Positions 10,594-19,648 are shown, counted from the stretch's first letter. The stretch is 64,000 bases of DNA from Actinomadura alba (GCF_014323705.1 NZ_JABVEC010000031.1:19518-83517); one strand, 5' to 3'. Notes: generated from the sequence alone by a model not told the origin. A program made the numbers and translations.

Positions 10594-11295
10594 CTAGCGA
10601 TTGAGGCTTTCCCGAAGCCCCGCCGAGACAAGGGCCGCGTGCAGTTTCACCGACAGGGCCGCGATCTCATTGGCGGTCTCGTCGGCCCGGGCGTGCGCAC
10701 CCGGGCTGCGCTGCCGCAGCAGTGGGCCGACGACCTGTTCGATGAGGCCGACCTCGCGGTCGGCCGCCGCCTTCACGGCGCGCAGGTGCCGCGCCTCGAA
10801 ACCGAAGACCCCGAGCGCGGCGGCCGTGCGCGCCACCGTCAGCGCGTCTCCGTCATAGTGGGAGCCGAGCCTGCGGACGAGCCCGAACTCCTCCAGCCGA
10901 GCCAGGAAGGCCTCGTCGACGCCGGCTCCATCGATGAGCTGCCGGCGGGTCAGCCGTACGTCCGGCTCCTCGGCCGTCGTGTCGGCCGCCACCAGCGTGC
11001 GCGGTCCGCGGCGGGCCGGCGGTGCGGCGTCGGCTCCCCGGTCCCGTGCCTCCAGCCGTTCCTTTATCACCCGGAGCGGCAGATAATGATCACGTTGAGC
11101 CGCCAGGATGAACCGCAGCCGCTCGATGTCGGACTGGCTGAACTTCCGGTAGCCCGCCGGGCTGCGCTCCGGCTCGACCAGCCCCTCGGCCTCCAAGAAA
11201 CGGATCTTGGAGATGGTGACATCCGGGAACTCCGCCCGAAGCCGGCCGAGCACGTCCCCGATCGTCATGTGGGCCTGGGCAGCGTGAGCGTTCAT
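10594..11295 (-). CDS. ftsR: MerR-family regulator of cell division genes (FtsR/Rv1828 type)
   Basis: This 233-residue protein has an N-terminal MerR helix-turn-helix ('MTIGDVLGRLRAEFPDVTIS', 'KIRFLEAEGLVEPERSPAGY', 'RKFSQSDIERLRFILAAQRD'). The C-terminal domain (about 125-225) is the conserved part of the Rv1828/FtsR group ('LTRRQLIDGAGVDEAFLARL'). In Corynebacterium the orthologue FtsR activates ftsZ, so a link with cell division is expected. It starts 33 nt downstream of the end of the FHA gene and probably shares its transcript. Confidence 0.88.
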   Translation of the reverse strand: MNAHAAQAHMTIGDVLGRLRAEFPDVTISKIRFLEAEGLVEPERSPAGYRKFSQSDIERLRFILAAQRDHYLPLRVIKERLEARDRGADAAPPARRGPRTLVAADTTAEEPDVRLTRRQLIDGAGVDEAFLARLEEFGLVRRLGSHYDGDALTVARTAAALGVFGFEARHLRAVKAAADREVGLIEQVVGPLLRQRSPGAHARADETANEIAALSVKLHAALVSAGLRESLNR

Positions 11296-11328
11296 GGCCT
11301 TCCCGTCGGTCGCCGCGTCCCCTACCTC

Positions 11329-11856
11329 TCAGACGTGCTGCGGGTTGGTGAGGAACACCAACCGGAACTTGCCGATCTGCACCTCGTCGCCGCCGGACAG
11401 GCCGGCCTCGTCGATGCGCTCGCGGTTCACGTACGTGCCGTTGAGGCTGCCGACGTCCCTGACGGAGAACGAGGTCCCCCGCCGGCTGAACTCGGCGTGC
11501 CTGCGGGACACGGTCACATCGTCGAGGAAGATGTCGCTCTCGGGGTGGCGCCCCGCCGAGGTGCTCTCGCTGTCGAGCAGGAATCGGCTTCCGGCGTTCG
11601 GCCCCCGCTTGACCACGAGCAGCGCCGTGCCCGGTGGCAGTGCCTCGACGGCCATCTGGTCAGGACCGAGTTCCTCACCCTGCTCGCCCTCCAGAGCCGC
11701 CTCGAGCCCGCTCAGCGAGATGGTGGATGTGGACTCACCCGGCCGTTCCGCCGGCGCGGGTGGCACACCCCTCATGAGAGGGGTGCCGCAGTTCGAGCAG
11801 AAGCGGGCATCATCCGGGTTGGCGTGACCACACTGCGTGCAGTAGACGCTCGGCAT
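11329..11856 (-). CDS. zinc-ribbon plus FHA-domain protein (GarA-like)
   Basis: This 175-residue protein starts with a zinc ribbon of two CxxC pairs ('YCTQCGHANPDDARFCSNCG', residues 5-24). A linker carrying Ser/Thr ('ESTSTISLSG') follows, then an FHA phosphothreonine-binding domain at about 80-170 with the canonical G-R-H-P, S-R-R-H-A-E and S-L-N-G-T-Y-V-N blocks. Position and FHA sequence correspond to GarA (Rv1827)/OdhI, which when unphosphorylated inhibits 2-oxoglutarate metabolism. GarA itself has no zinc ribbon and carries an ETT phosphosite that is not obvious here, so identity of function is unproven. Its promoter is probably at 11938-11966. Confidence 0.85.
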   Translation of the reverse strand: MPSVYCTQCGHANPDDARFCSNCGTPLMRGVPPAPAERPGESTSTISLSGLEAALEGEQGEELGPDQMAVEALPPGTALLVVKRGPNAGSRFLLDSESTSAGRHPESDIFLDDVTVSRRHAEFSRRGTSFSVRDVGSLNGTYVNRERIDEAGLSGGDEVQIGKFRLVFLTNPQHV

Positions 11857-11937
11857 CGATCGGCTCGGCCTCCTACCTTCGGCGCGCCTCCGGCACGCCC
11901 ACTACTCCCCCGCCCGCCAAATACGACGGTTGCCGCA

Positions 11938-11966
11938 ACTTAAGCGTGCAAGGCCTGAAGGGTCAA
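11938..11966 (-). promoter_or_regulatory. predicted sigma70-type promoter of the FHA gene
   Basis: On the minus strand TTGACC (11966-11961) is followed after 17 nt by TTAAGT (11943-11938). It lies about 80 nt upstream of the FHA start codon at 11856. The 206-nt gap 11857-12062, where M. tuberculosis has gcvH (Rv1826), holds no gene that I can find. Confidence 0.45.
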
Positions 11967-12062
11967 CTGGACTCGGTCGCCCTCAAGCTACCTTCGACGG
12001 TGATCGCGGGTCTATGCTGCCGCGCGGACGACCTGCGATCACTACCCCCGGCAAGTTCCACC

Positions 12063-12818
12063 CTAAGACCGTACCGCGCTCACCGAGATCCTTTGATGCT
12101 GAGTGATCGATCCGTTCGCCCCGGCCCCCATAAGCGTCTTCATGACTCCGCCGGGGATGTTGAGCGCGGTGGCCAGGGTGTGCGGGTCCCCGATCGCGAC
12201 GAACCGGTAGGGGGCCTGGAGCCGCCGCCCGTCCACCTCGACACCACCGCCGGGCGAGTCCAGGAAGTGGCTGTCGACGCCGATCCGGACGTCGTTGACC
12301 TGGATGACCTCGGCACCGGCGTCACGCAGTTCCTGGAGCGTGTCTAGCAGGACGTCGGCGCGGACCCGGCGCGACGGGTCGGTGATGTCCAGCGTGATGC
12401 CCGGGCCGACGGCGGGGAGCGTGCCCGCCAGGAGGCCATAGGTGTGGGCTCGCTCGCGCGCCTCCTCGAGGGCGGTCTCACCCTGCCCGTCCCGTTCGAG
12501 GCTCGCCTTGGTGCCCTCAAGGTCGCGGATGTCGCCGCGGAGCCGCTCAGAGCGCCGGGAGAGGTCGGACAGGATGCCGACCAGCTCGTCCTGCCGGGCG
12601 GTCACGAATCCGGTGTCGGCCTTGGTGGACTTCACCTGCGCGACGGCCGCGAACCCGAGCAGCAGGCAGAGCAGGCCCACGACCAGCTGGGCCCGGTTCG
12701 CCCTCGGCCAGAGCATCGCCCGCAGCCCCGCCGCCTCGCTCGGAGGCCCCGAGGCGGACGGCGGCGCGCCGCGTTCCTCGTCCGCCTCCGGCGGCTTCGT
12801 CTCCGGCCGCCCGCTCAT
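12063..12818 (-). CDS. DUF881 family membrane-anchored protein (Rv1825-like)
   Basis: This 251-residue protein has an N-terminal disordered Pro/Glu-rich cytoplasmic stretch (1-40), one transmembrane helix ('QLVVGLLCLLLGFAAVAQV', about 45-63), a short coiled coil (about 75-115, 'LSDLSRRSERLRGDIRDLEG') and a DUF881 domain to the end ('GPGITLDITD', 'LQELRDAGAEVIQVND', 'PYRFVAIGDPHTLATALNIP'). Its function is unknown; topology suggests a mostly extracytoplasmic protein. The ATG at 12818 overlaps the stop of the small basic protein by four bases (ATGA), which indicates translational coupling. Confidence 0.88.
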   Translation of the reverse strand: MSGRPETKPPEADEERGAPPSASGPPSEAAGLRAMLWPRANRAQLVVGLLCLLLGFAAVAQVKSTKADTGFVTARQDELVGILSDLSRRSERLRGDIRDLEGTKASLERDGQGETALEEARERAHTYGLLAGTLPAVGPGITLDITDPSRRVRADVLLDTLQELRDAGAEVIQVNDVRIGVDSHFLDSPGGGVEVDGRRLQAPYRFVAIGDPHTLATALNIPGGVMKTLMGAGANGSITQHQRISVSAVRS

Positions 12819-13147
12819 GCCTTGAACAGCTTTCTGCGGATGGCGGCGACGTTGGAGAAGATCCGGATGCCGAGGACCACCACGACCCCGGTGGACAGCT
12901 GGGAGCCGACCCCGAGCTGATCGCCGAGGAAGACGATGAGCGCGGCGATGATGGTGTTGCTCAGGAAGGAAACGACGAAGACCTTCTCGTCGAAGATGCC
13001 CTCGAGCCTGGCCCGCAGACCCCCGAACATCGCGTCCAGCGCGGCGACGATCGCGATGGGAAGGTACGGCTGCAGCCAGAGCGGCACGGTCGGCTGCAGC
13101 AGCAACCCGAGCAGGACCCCGGCGACGAGGCCGATCAGTGCGATCAC
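12815..13147 (-). CDS. sbp: small basic family protein (DUF1290), membrane protein
   Basis: This 110-residue integral membrane protein has three hydrophobic stretches ('MIALIGLVAGVLLGLLL', 'YLPIAIVAALDAMFGGLRA', 'VVSFLSNTIIAALIVFLGDQ'), the typical pattern of the small basic protein found beside division genes in Gram-positive bacteria. In M. tuberculosis the homologue is Rv1824. Its GTG start (13147) overlaps the preceding DUF881 stop by four bases (GTGA), and its stop overlaps the next DUF881 start. The three proteins are therefore made from one coupled unit and may form a complex; that is inference. Confidence 0.9.
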   Translation of the reverse strand: MIALIGLVAGVLLGLLLQPTVPLWLQPYLPIAIVAALDAMFGGLRARLEGIFDEKVFVVSFLSNTIIAALIVFLGDQLGVGSQLSTGVVVVLGIRIFSNVAAIRRKLFKA

Positions 13148-14064
13148 CCGCTGGTCTCCTCACGCGCATACCGAAGCCGCAGCGCCCCCGCCGCCGGCAG
13201 CCGGGCTCCGCGCTTCGTGTGAACGTCGGCACGGATGCCGAACTGGTCCTCCAACGCCCGCAGATGACGGTTCGCCGACGAGTCGCCGAAGGCCGCCCTC
13301 AGACGGTCGCGATCACCGAGCGCGGTGACCTCGTACGGTGGCGACAGCGGCCGGTAGTCGACCAGGATGGCCTCCCCCGCGGACCTGATCGCCGTCGTCG
13401 AGGTCAGCCGCTGGCCGTTGATGCCGATCGCGGTCGCGCCCGCCGCCCAGAGCCCGTTGACCAGGATCTGCAGGTCCTGATCGTAGACCCGGCCGGTCGG
13501 TGGCCGGTCATCGCCGTCCGCGCCGCCTGGGGCGTCGTCGAGGGTGACCACCAGCGCCCCGCCCGACGCGGATGTCGCCGCCGCGGCGGCGGCCACCCGC
13601 GCGAGCTCGCCCCGGGTCCTGCGGCCGGCGTCGCTGCGGGTCAGGGCGACGGCACGGAGACGCTCGGTCTCGAGACGCAGATCCTCCAGCCGCCGCTGCA
13701 GCGCGTCGGTCTCGGACGTACGACCACGGATCTCGCCGACGAGCCGGGCCCGCTCCTTATGCGCCACCGGTTCGCTGCGGCGTACCTCCTCGACGGCCAC
13801 TGCCAGGAGCAGGCCCACGACGACCAGCACGGCCACGAAGAAGCTGTGGCGCGCCAACGGGCCGGGCCGGGACGCGCCCGGCGCCGCGCCGTCCGCCGTG
13901 CTCCCCGCCGCGCTCTCCGCCGCGGCGGCGCGGCGCTCCGCGGCCTCGGCGTAACCCGGGTCGAGCGCCTTGCCGGCGAACAGGTCGGCGAGCAGGGACA
14001 TCGACGCGTCCGGGCGGCGCCAGCCCCCGGGCGCCCGCTCACGCCGTTCTTCCCGCTCGGTCAC
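13144..14064 (-). CDS. DUF881 family membrane-anchored protein (Rv1823-like)
   Basis: This 306-residue protein is a paralogue of the DUF881 protein two genes downstream. It has an N-terminal cytoplasmic segment with 'SMSLLADLFAGKALDPGYAEA', one transmembrane helix ('FFVAVLVVVGLLLAVAVEEV', about 95-115), a coiled coil ('RTSETDALQRRLEDLRLETE') and a C-terminal DUF881 domain ('VYDQDLQILVNGLWAAGATA', 'IGINGQRLTSTTAIR', 'PYEVTALGDRDRLRAAF'). The start is uncertain: GTG 14064 is used, with ATG 14001 as an alternative; neither has a strong ribosome-binding site. It leads the DUF881 - small basic protein - DUF881 unit. Confidence 0.85.
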   Translation of the reverse strand: MTEREERRERAPGGWRRPDASMSLLADLFAGKALDPGYAEAAERRAAAAESAAGSTADGAAPGASRPGPLARHSFFVAVLVVVGLLLAVAVEEVRRSEPVAHKERARLVGEIRGRTSETDALQRRLEDLRLETERLRAVALTRSDAGRRTRGELARVAAAAAATSASGGALVVTLDDAPGGADGDDRPPTGRVYDQDLQILVNGLWAAGATAIGINGQRLTSTTAIRSAGEAILVDYRPLSPPYEVTALGDRDRLRAAFGDSSANRHLRALEDQFGIRADVHTKRGARLPAAGALRLRYAREETSG

Positions 14065-14140
14065 CTCGTCATTCTGGCAAGGACCTCCCGGTGCTCGGGC
14101 CGTCCGCCGGTGAGACGGGACCTCGTGAGCCGGCCGCGGA

Positions 14141-16639
14141 TCAGGCGCCGACGCGCTCGACCACGGCGGCCCACTGCTCCAGCAGGGCCTGGGCACTGTC
14201 GGTGTCGGGGCCCTCTGCCCACACGTGAGTGACCGCCTCGGCCGGGTCGGGCAGCACCAGCACCCACCGGCCGTCCTCTTCCACGACCCGTACACCGTCG
14301 GTGGTGTCGATCGTGCGGTCGCCGGCCTCCTCGACGATGTGGCGCATGACGCTCCCCTTGGCCGCCCACGGCGTCGGCACCGACCGCCGGAGCAGGTGCG
14401 CCTCGGGGATGCGCTCGTCGATCTGGGACAGCGTCAGCCGCGTGCGCGCCACCAGGCCGAGCAGCCGGATGAACGCGGCAACGCCGTCGACCGTCTTGCT
14501 GAACTCCGGGATCACGAATCCGCCCCGGCCGTCGCCGGCGAAGATGATGTCGGGCGCGGCGGCCGCCTTGGTCAGCACGTCCTGGGACGTCGAGGTCCAC
14601 TCCACCTCGACCCCGTGGAACCGGCACACCTGCTCGGCGACCCGGGTGGTCGTCACCGGCAGCGCCACCCGCCCGCCGCGCCGCTCGGCCGCGACCAGGT
14701 CGAGCATCACCAGCAGGGCCCTGTCGTCGCTGATCAGCTTTCCGGTCTCGTTGACCAGCGAGATCCGCTCGGCCACGGGGTCGAAGCGCACCCCGAAGGC
14801 GGCCCGTGACGACGACACCAGCTCACCAAGACGCTGAAGGTCGCGCATGCGCTCCGCGAGGGTCTCGGTCGGCGAGGCCTCGTCAAGGGCGTTGTTCCGG
14901 GTGAGGACGTCGACGCCGACGCGGCCGAGTACGCTCGGCACCACCAGTGATCCCACGCCCCCCGCGCAGTCGAGCACGACCTTGAGCTCGGCGTCACGTA
15001 CGCCGCCGATGTCCACGCAGCCCACCAGGTCACGGGAGTAGGTCTCGACGACGCGCGGAGGGTAGCTCAGCTCGGCGATCTCGCCGGGGAACGCCCGGCG
15101 GTACTCCTGCCGGCCGAACACCCGCTCCAGCTTGCGCTGCGCGTTCTGGGACAGGTCGCACCCGTCCTCGTCCATGAACATGATGTCGACGCCCTGGGGA
15201 TCGCCCGGGGTGGTCCGGATGAGGATGCCGCCCACGGCGTCGGTGCGGGCCGTCTCGTAGCGGGCGACCGGGACCGTGCTGGCCTCCAGATCGTGGACGT
15301 TGATGGCGCTGGCGGTCAGCGCGCTGATCGCCGCGCGCTTGAGGGTACGGGCGGCGCGGCTGGCGTCACGCGACGTCGTGACCATCGCGCCCTTCTTGAG
15401 CGAGGTGGCGTAGGCACTGGTCAGCCGCACCACCAGCTCCGGGGTGATCTCGACGTTGACGAGCCCGGAGACCCCGCGGGGGCCGAACAGGTTGCGCTGC
15501 CCGCGGGACTCCCAGATCACGCTGGTGTTGACGACCGCGCCGGCCTCGACCGTCTTGAACGGATAGATCTTGACGTCGCTGGAGACGTAGGCCTCCGCCT
15601 CGATGACGCACTCGTCCCCGACGATCGCGCCTTCCTCGACCCGCGTGCCGGCCATCAGGTCGGTGTTCTTGCCGATCACACAGCCGCGGAGGTTGGTGGA
15701 GGGCCCGACGAAGACGTTGTCGTGCACGACGGCCCGGTGCAGGAAGGCGCCCTCCTTGACGACCACGTTGCTGCCGAGCACGGTGAACTCGCGCAGTTCG
15801 GCTCCCGCCTCGACCTTGGCGTAGTCACCGACGTAGAGGGGGCCCTTGAGGACCGCCTCGGGGTCGACGTCGGCGCCCTCGGCGACCCAGACTCCCGGCG
15901 AGACCTCGAACCCGTCGATCTCCACGTCGATCTTCCCGGAGAGCATGTCGGCCTGCGCCTTGAGATAGCTCTCGTGGGTACCGACGTCCTCCCAGTAACC
16001 GTCGGCGATGTAGCCGTACAGCGGGGCGCCCTCCTGCAGGAGCTTCGGGAAGACGTCGCTGGACCAGTCGACGGACTGCCCCGGCGGGAAGTGGTCCAGG
16101 ACCTCGGGCTCCATCACGTAGATACCGGTGTTGACGGTGTCGGAGAAGACCTGTCCCCACGTGGGCTTCTCCAGGAACCGCTGGATGCGGCCCTCTTCGT
16201 CCACGATGATGATCCCGAACTCGAGTGGATTGGGGACCCGCTTGAGGCCGATGGTCACCATGGCGCCGTTCTTCTTGTGGAACCGCACCATGTCGGACAG
16301 GTCGATGTCGGTGAGCGCGTCCCCGGAGATCACCAGGAAGCGCTCGTCGCGCAGCGCGTCCTGGGCGTTCTTGACGCTGCCCGCGGTGCCGAGCGGCATC
16401 TCCTCCGTCGCGTAGTGGAGCGACATCCCCAGTTCTTCCCCGTCGCCGAAGTAGTTGCGGATCAGCGCGGCGAGGAATTGAACAGTGACGACGGTCTCGG
16501 TGAACCCGTGCCGCTTCAGCAGCCGCAGCACGTGCTCCATGATCGGCCGATTGATTACGGGCAACAACGGCTTGGGCTGGTTCGCGGTCATCGGACGCAG
16601 TCGCGTCCCCTCACCACCTGCCATGACAACGGCCTTCAT
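14141..16639 (-). CDS. mannose-1-phosphate guanylyltransferase-like protein fused to a phosphomannomutase-like domain
   Basis: This 832-residue protein has a nucleotidyltransferase at residues 1-235 with the signature 'VMAGGEGTRLRPMTANQPKP', a left-handed beta-helix of hexapeptide repeats (about 250-370), and a phosphoglucomutase/phosphomannomutase-like region (about 380-832). The mutase part looks degenerate: where active enzymes have a T-A-S-H-N-P phosphoserine loop this one reads T-T-S-R-D-A-S-R. The fusion is a known actinomycete type next to cardiolipin synthase in Streptomyces. GDP-mannose supply for glycolipids is the likely role. ATG 16639 lies 19 nt after the cardiolipin synthase stop, so the two are probably co-transcribed. 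Confidence 0.87.
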   Translation of the reverse strand: MKAVVMAGGEGTRLRPMTANQPKPLLPVINRPIMEHVLRLLKRHGFTETVVTVQFLAALIRNYFGDGEELGMSLHYATEEMPLGTAGSVKNAQDALRDERFLVISGDALTDIDLSDMVRFHKKNGAMVTIGLKRVPNPLEFGIIIVDEEGRIQRFLEKPTWGQVFSDTVNTGIYVMEPEVLDHFPPGQSVDWSSDVFPKLLQEGAPLYGYIADGYWEDVGTHESYLKAQADMLSGKIDVEIDGFEVSPGVWVAEGADVDPEAVLKGPLYVGDYAKVEAGAELREFTVLGSNVVVKEGAFLHRAVVHDNVFVGPSTNLRGCVIGKNTDLMAGTRVEEGAIVGDECVIEAEAYVSSDVKIYPFKTVEAGAVVNTSVIWESRGQRNLFGPRGVSGLVNVEITPELVVRLTSAYATSLKKGAMVTTSRDASRAARTLKRAAISALTASAINVHDLEASTVPVARYETARTDAVGGILIRTTPGDPQGVDIMFMDEDGCDLSQNAQRKLERVFGRQEYRRAFPGEIAELSYPPRVVETYSRDLVGCVDIGGVRDAELKVVLDCAGGVGSLVVPSVLGRVGVDVLTRNNALDEASPTETLAERMRDLQRLGELVSSSRAAFGVRFDPVAERISLVNETGKLISDDRALLVMLDLVAAERRGGRVALPVTTTRVAEQVCRFHGVEVEWTSTSQDVLTKAAAAPDIIFAGDGRGGFVIPEFSKTVDGVAAFIRLLGLVARTRLTLSQIDERIPEAHLLRRSVPTPWAAKGSVMRHIVEEAGDRTIDTTDGVRVVEEDGRWVLVLPDPAEAVTHVWAEGPDTDSAQALLEQWAAVVERVGA

Positions 16640-16658
16640 CGAGTCGCCCCAGCTCCTC

Positions 16659-17327
16659 TCATGCCCCTGTTCCAGGGGTTCGGCCCCCGACCTGAGACGG
16701 ATCGGCGGCCTGGAGCCCGCGATCCGGATCCAGCGGCGGGGTTGTCCGGCCGCCCAGCAGGCGCCGCACCTGAACGGCATAGAGCGCCGCCGCCCACCAG
16801 TACAGTGCCGTTCCCCAAATGGCGAAAGCCCAACCGATGATCTTGGCGGTCGCCGCGGCCCCGCCGGGATGATCTCCCCACAGCAGCAGCGGGAAGGCAT
16901 AGAGCAGGCACAACGTCGCCGCCTTGCCCACGAAGTGCACCGGGAACGCCTCGTACCCGAGCCGCCGCATGACGGCCAGCAACAGGGCCATGAAAAGCTC
17001 TCGCGCCAGGAGCAGCGCGGTCAGCCAGAGTGGGACGATGTCGCGGATGGTCAGCCCGACGAGCGTCGCGAAGATGTAGAGCCGGTCGGCGGCGGGGTCG
17101 AGCACGGCGCCCAGCCGGCTGAACTGGTTCAGCATCCGGGCGAGCCGCCCGTCGAGCCAGTCCGACAGCCCCGCGGCGACGAGCAGGCCGAGGGCCCACC
17201 AGTCAGCCTCGATCAGGACGAGCCAGAAGAACACCGGGACGGCGAGCAGGCGCGCCAGGCTGAGCGCGTTCGGCACCGTCCAAACGCGGTCAGGCGCCTG
17301 CTCGAGCTCAGTGCTCTGCTCACTCAC
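16659..17327 (-). CDS. CDP-alcohol phosphatidyltransferase, actinobacterial cardiolipin synthase type
   Basis: This 222-residue integral membrane enzyme has the complete CDP-alcohol phosphotransferase signature: D-G-R-L-A-R ... G-A-V-L-D-P-A-A-D ('DWLDGRLARMLNQFSRLGAV' then 'LDPAADRLY'). It has four to six hydrophobic helices. The Streptomyces coelicolor gene in the same neighbourhood, SCO1389, is the characterised eukaryote-like cardiolipin synthase, and the mycobacterial one is Rv1822 (pgsA2). Cardiolipin or phosphatidylglycerophosphate synthesis is therefore expected. GTG 17327 is used, with AAGGAG about ten bases upstream. It is divergent from the Nudix gene. Confidence 0.88.
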   Translation of the reverse strand: MSEQSTELEQAPDRVWTVPNALSLARLLAVPVFFWLVLIEADWWALGLLVAAGLSDWLDGRLARMLNQFSRLGAVLDPAADRLYIFATLVGLTIRDIVPLWLTALLLARELFMALLLAVMRRLGYEAFPVHFVGKAATLCLLYAFPLLLWGDHPGGAAATAKIIGWAFAIWGTALYWWAAALYAVQVRRLLGGRTTPPLDPDRGLQAADPSQVGGRTPGTGA

Positions 17328-17401
17328 GGTGGTGCGTCTCCTTGCCGTTGCCCCCGACCCTATCCGCCGCCCCGCCCGCCCTAGCGATAGCGTCCCGGGT
17401 C

Positions 17402-17941
17402 ATGCGCTGGACTTTTCACGGGGAACGATCCATCTACCGCAGCCCGTGGCTCGATGTCCGCCTGGCCGATGTGGAGTTGCCGGACGGCCGCCGCTTCGAG
17501 CACCACCTTGTCCGGGTCCGGCCATCGGCCGGGGTGGCCGCCGTTGACGGCCTCGGGCGGGTCCTGCTGATCTGGCGGCACCGGTTCATCCCCGACGCCT
17601 GGGGATGGGAGATCCCCGGTGGGCGGGTCGAGCCCGGCGAGGACCCCGCGCAGGCCGCCGCCCGCGAAGTGGTGGAGGAGACCGGCTGGCGACCCGGCGA
17701 GCTCCGCCCGCTGCTCGACATCCGGCCGTCACCAGGCCTGACGGACGGCCTTCACCACCTGTTCCTCGCGGACGGCGCCACGCTCGTCGGCGAGCCCACC
17801 GACGTCGAGGCCGAGCGCGTCGAATGGGTGCCCCTCAGCGACGTGCCCGGGCTGATCTCCCGCGGTGAGATCGTGGCCGGCTCGACCATCTCGGCCCTCC
17901 TCTACCTGCTGGCCACGGCCGGCGGCGACGCGCCCGCGTGA
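17402..17941 (+). CDS. Nudix hydrolase, ADP-ribose-pyrophosphatase-like
   Basis: This 179-residue protein carries a perfect Nudix box, G-x5-E-x7-R-E-x2-E-E-x-G, beginning at 'GGRVEPGEDPAQAAAREVVE'. The fold around it ('MRWTFHGERSIYRSPWLDV' start, 'LHHLFLADGA', 'VEWVPLSDVPGL') is that of ADP-sugar or nucleoside-diphosphate hydrolases. The substrate cannot be decided. ATG 17402 is chosen because it gives the usual N-terminus; no strong ribosome site is seen. Confidence 0.85.
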   Translation: MRWTFHGERSIYRSPWLDVRLADVELPDGRRFEHHLVRVRPSAGVAAVDGLGRVLLIWRHRFIPDAWGWEIPGGRVEPGEDPAQAAAREVVEETGWRPGELRPLLDIRPSPGLTDGLHHLFLADGATLVGEPTDVEAERVEWVPLSDVPGLISRGEIVAGSTISALLYLLATAGGDAPA

Positions 17942-18105
17942 CCTGAACCCCGCCGCGCCCGATCACGGGGTGATCGAGCGCCGGTCGAGGTGGATACCGG
18001 GCTACGATGCGCTCCACGTCCCCGACGAGCACAGGTGCCGCGCCTCGCCGGAGCGGCTCGCGGGCGCCGTCCACGGGAAGTGCGGCAGAGGCCAGGAGAG
18101 ACCGC

Positions 18106-19590
18106 GTGACCGAGGCACCGCGCGACCCCGCCCGCCGTCGAGGGGCCGGGAAGCACGCGGCGCCACGCCGCCGGAACCGCTCCCGTCCCCCGCCCCCGGG
18201 CCGGCACCGCTGGCCGGCGCTCGCGGTCGTGCTGCTCGCCGCGTTCATGGACCTGGTCGACGTCACGATCGTCAACGTGGCCCTGCCCCGCATCCACGAC
18301 GACCTCGGCGGCTCGCGGTCGGCCGGTCAGTGGGTCGTCGCCGGGTACGCCCTGGCGTTCGCGCTGACCCTCGTCACCGGAGGACGGCTCGGTGACATCG
18401 CCGGACGGCAGAAGATCTTCCTGATCGGAGTGCTCGGCTTCACGGCGGCCTCGGCCGCGGCCGGCGCCGCCGTCTCGCCCGGGATGCTCGTCGCCGCTCG
18501 CGTCGCTCAGGGCGTCTTCGGCGGGATCATGGTGCCCCAGGTGATGTCGGTGATCACGACACAGTTCCCGGTCGGGCGGGCGCGGACGACCGCACTCAGC
18601 CTGAGCGGCCTGGTGCTCGGCCTGGCCACGGTCAGCGGCCCGCTCCTCGGCGGCCTGCTCACCTCCGTCGACGCCTTCGGCCTCGGCTGGCGCCTGGTCT
18701 TCTACGTGAACGTGCCGGTCGGTCTGATCGCGCTGGCCGGCGGCGCGCTCTGGCTGCGGGAGTCCCGGTCCGAGCAGCCGGCCCGGCTGGACCTGCCCGG
18801 CGTGTTCCTGCTGGCCGCCGCGTCCCTGCTCCTGCTCGGCCCGCTGCTGCAGGGCCGGGAGCTGCACTGGCCGTGGTGGCTGCTCGCCGCCCTGGCCATG
18901 AGCCTGCCGGTCACGGCCCTGTTCGTACGGCACGAACGACGCCGCGAACGATCGGGCGGCTCCCCGCTGGTGCCGCCTCGGCTGTTCGGCGAACGCTCGT
19001 TCACCCGCGGCACCGTGCTCAGCACGGCGCTGAACTCCAGCACCACGTGCTACTACCTCGCGCTGACCTGGGCGCTGCAGAGCGGGCTCGGGTGGAGCCC
19101 GCTGCGCCTGGGGCTGACCTTGCTGGCCTGGCCGCTCGGGATCGCGTGCACCGGGCAGTTCACCAACTGGTACGGCCACCGGGCGGCCCGGCTGTTCGTC
19201 GGGGTCGGGTCGAGCGTGATGATCCCCGGCCTGCTCGGCCTCGTGTTCGCCCTCCACTGGCACGGCACCGGGCTGCGGAGCGCGGACATCGTGCCATGGC
19301 TGTTCCTCAGCGGGATCGGCATGGGGATGATCGCCCCCGTGCTGCCGCACGTGACGCTGAGGAACGTGCCCGCGGCCCTCGCGGGAGCCGCCTCGGGCGT
19401 GCTCAACTCGGCCAACCAGATGGGCGCCGCGATGGGTGCCGCGGTCACGGCGACGATCTTCTTCGCCGGCGCCCCGGTGAGCCCCGCCGATCACCTGCGC
19501 GCCGCCGAGCGGACCCTCCTGTACAGTTTCGCAATTCTCGCGGTCACCGCCGGCGTGTCACTGGTCCCCAGGTACCGTCGCCGGCGATGA
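18106..19590 (+). CDS. MFS drug exporter, EmrB/QacA (14-helix) type
   Basis: This 494-residue multi-spanning membrane protein has the conserved motif A region 'GGRLGDIAGRQKIFLIGVLG', motif D1 'LVDVTIVNVALPRIHDDLGG' in the first helix and motif C 'GLATVSGPLLGGLLTS', all typical of DHA2 proton-driven exporters with 14 helices. The likely role is efflux of a hydrophobic compound. I chose GTG 18106 because AGGAGA lies at 18093-18098; the open frame to 18007 adds only basic low-complexity sequence. No regulator gene sits beside it. Confidence 0.85.
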   Translation: MTEAPRDPARRRGAGKHAAPRRRNRSRPPPPGRHRWPALAVVLLAAFMDLVDVTIVNVALPRIHDDLGGSRSAGQWVVAGYALAFALTLVTGGRLGDIAGRQKIFLIGVLGFTAASAAAGAAVSPGMLVAARVAQGVFGGIMVPQVMSVITTQFPVGRARTTALSLSGLVLGLATVSGPLLGGLLTSVDAFGLGWRLVFYVNVPVGLIALAGGALWLRESRSEQPARLDLPGVFLLAAASLLLLGPLLQGRELHWPWWLLAALAMSLPVTALFVRHERRRERSGGSPLVPPRLFGERSFTRGTVLSTALNSSTTCYYLALTWALQSGLGWSPLRLGLTLLAWPLGIACTGQFTNWYGHRAARLFVGVGSSVMIPGLLGLVFALHWHGTGLRSADIVPWLFLSGIGMGMIAPVLPHVTLRNVPAALAGAASGVLNSANQMGAAMGAAVTATIFFAGAPVSPADHLRAAERTLLYSFAILAVTAGVSLVPRYRRRR

Positions 19591-19648
19591 CCGCCCGGTG
19601 GTTTCCGCCATGTCCGCGCGCAGAACACCAGGTCATCAGGAGGCCGAG

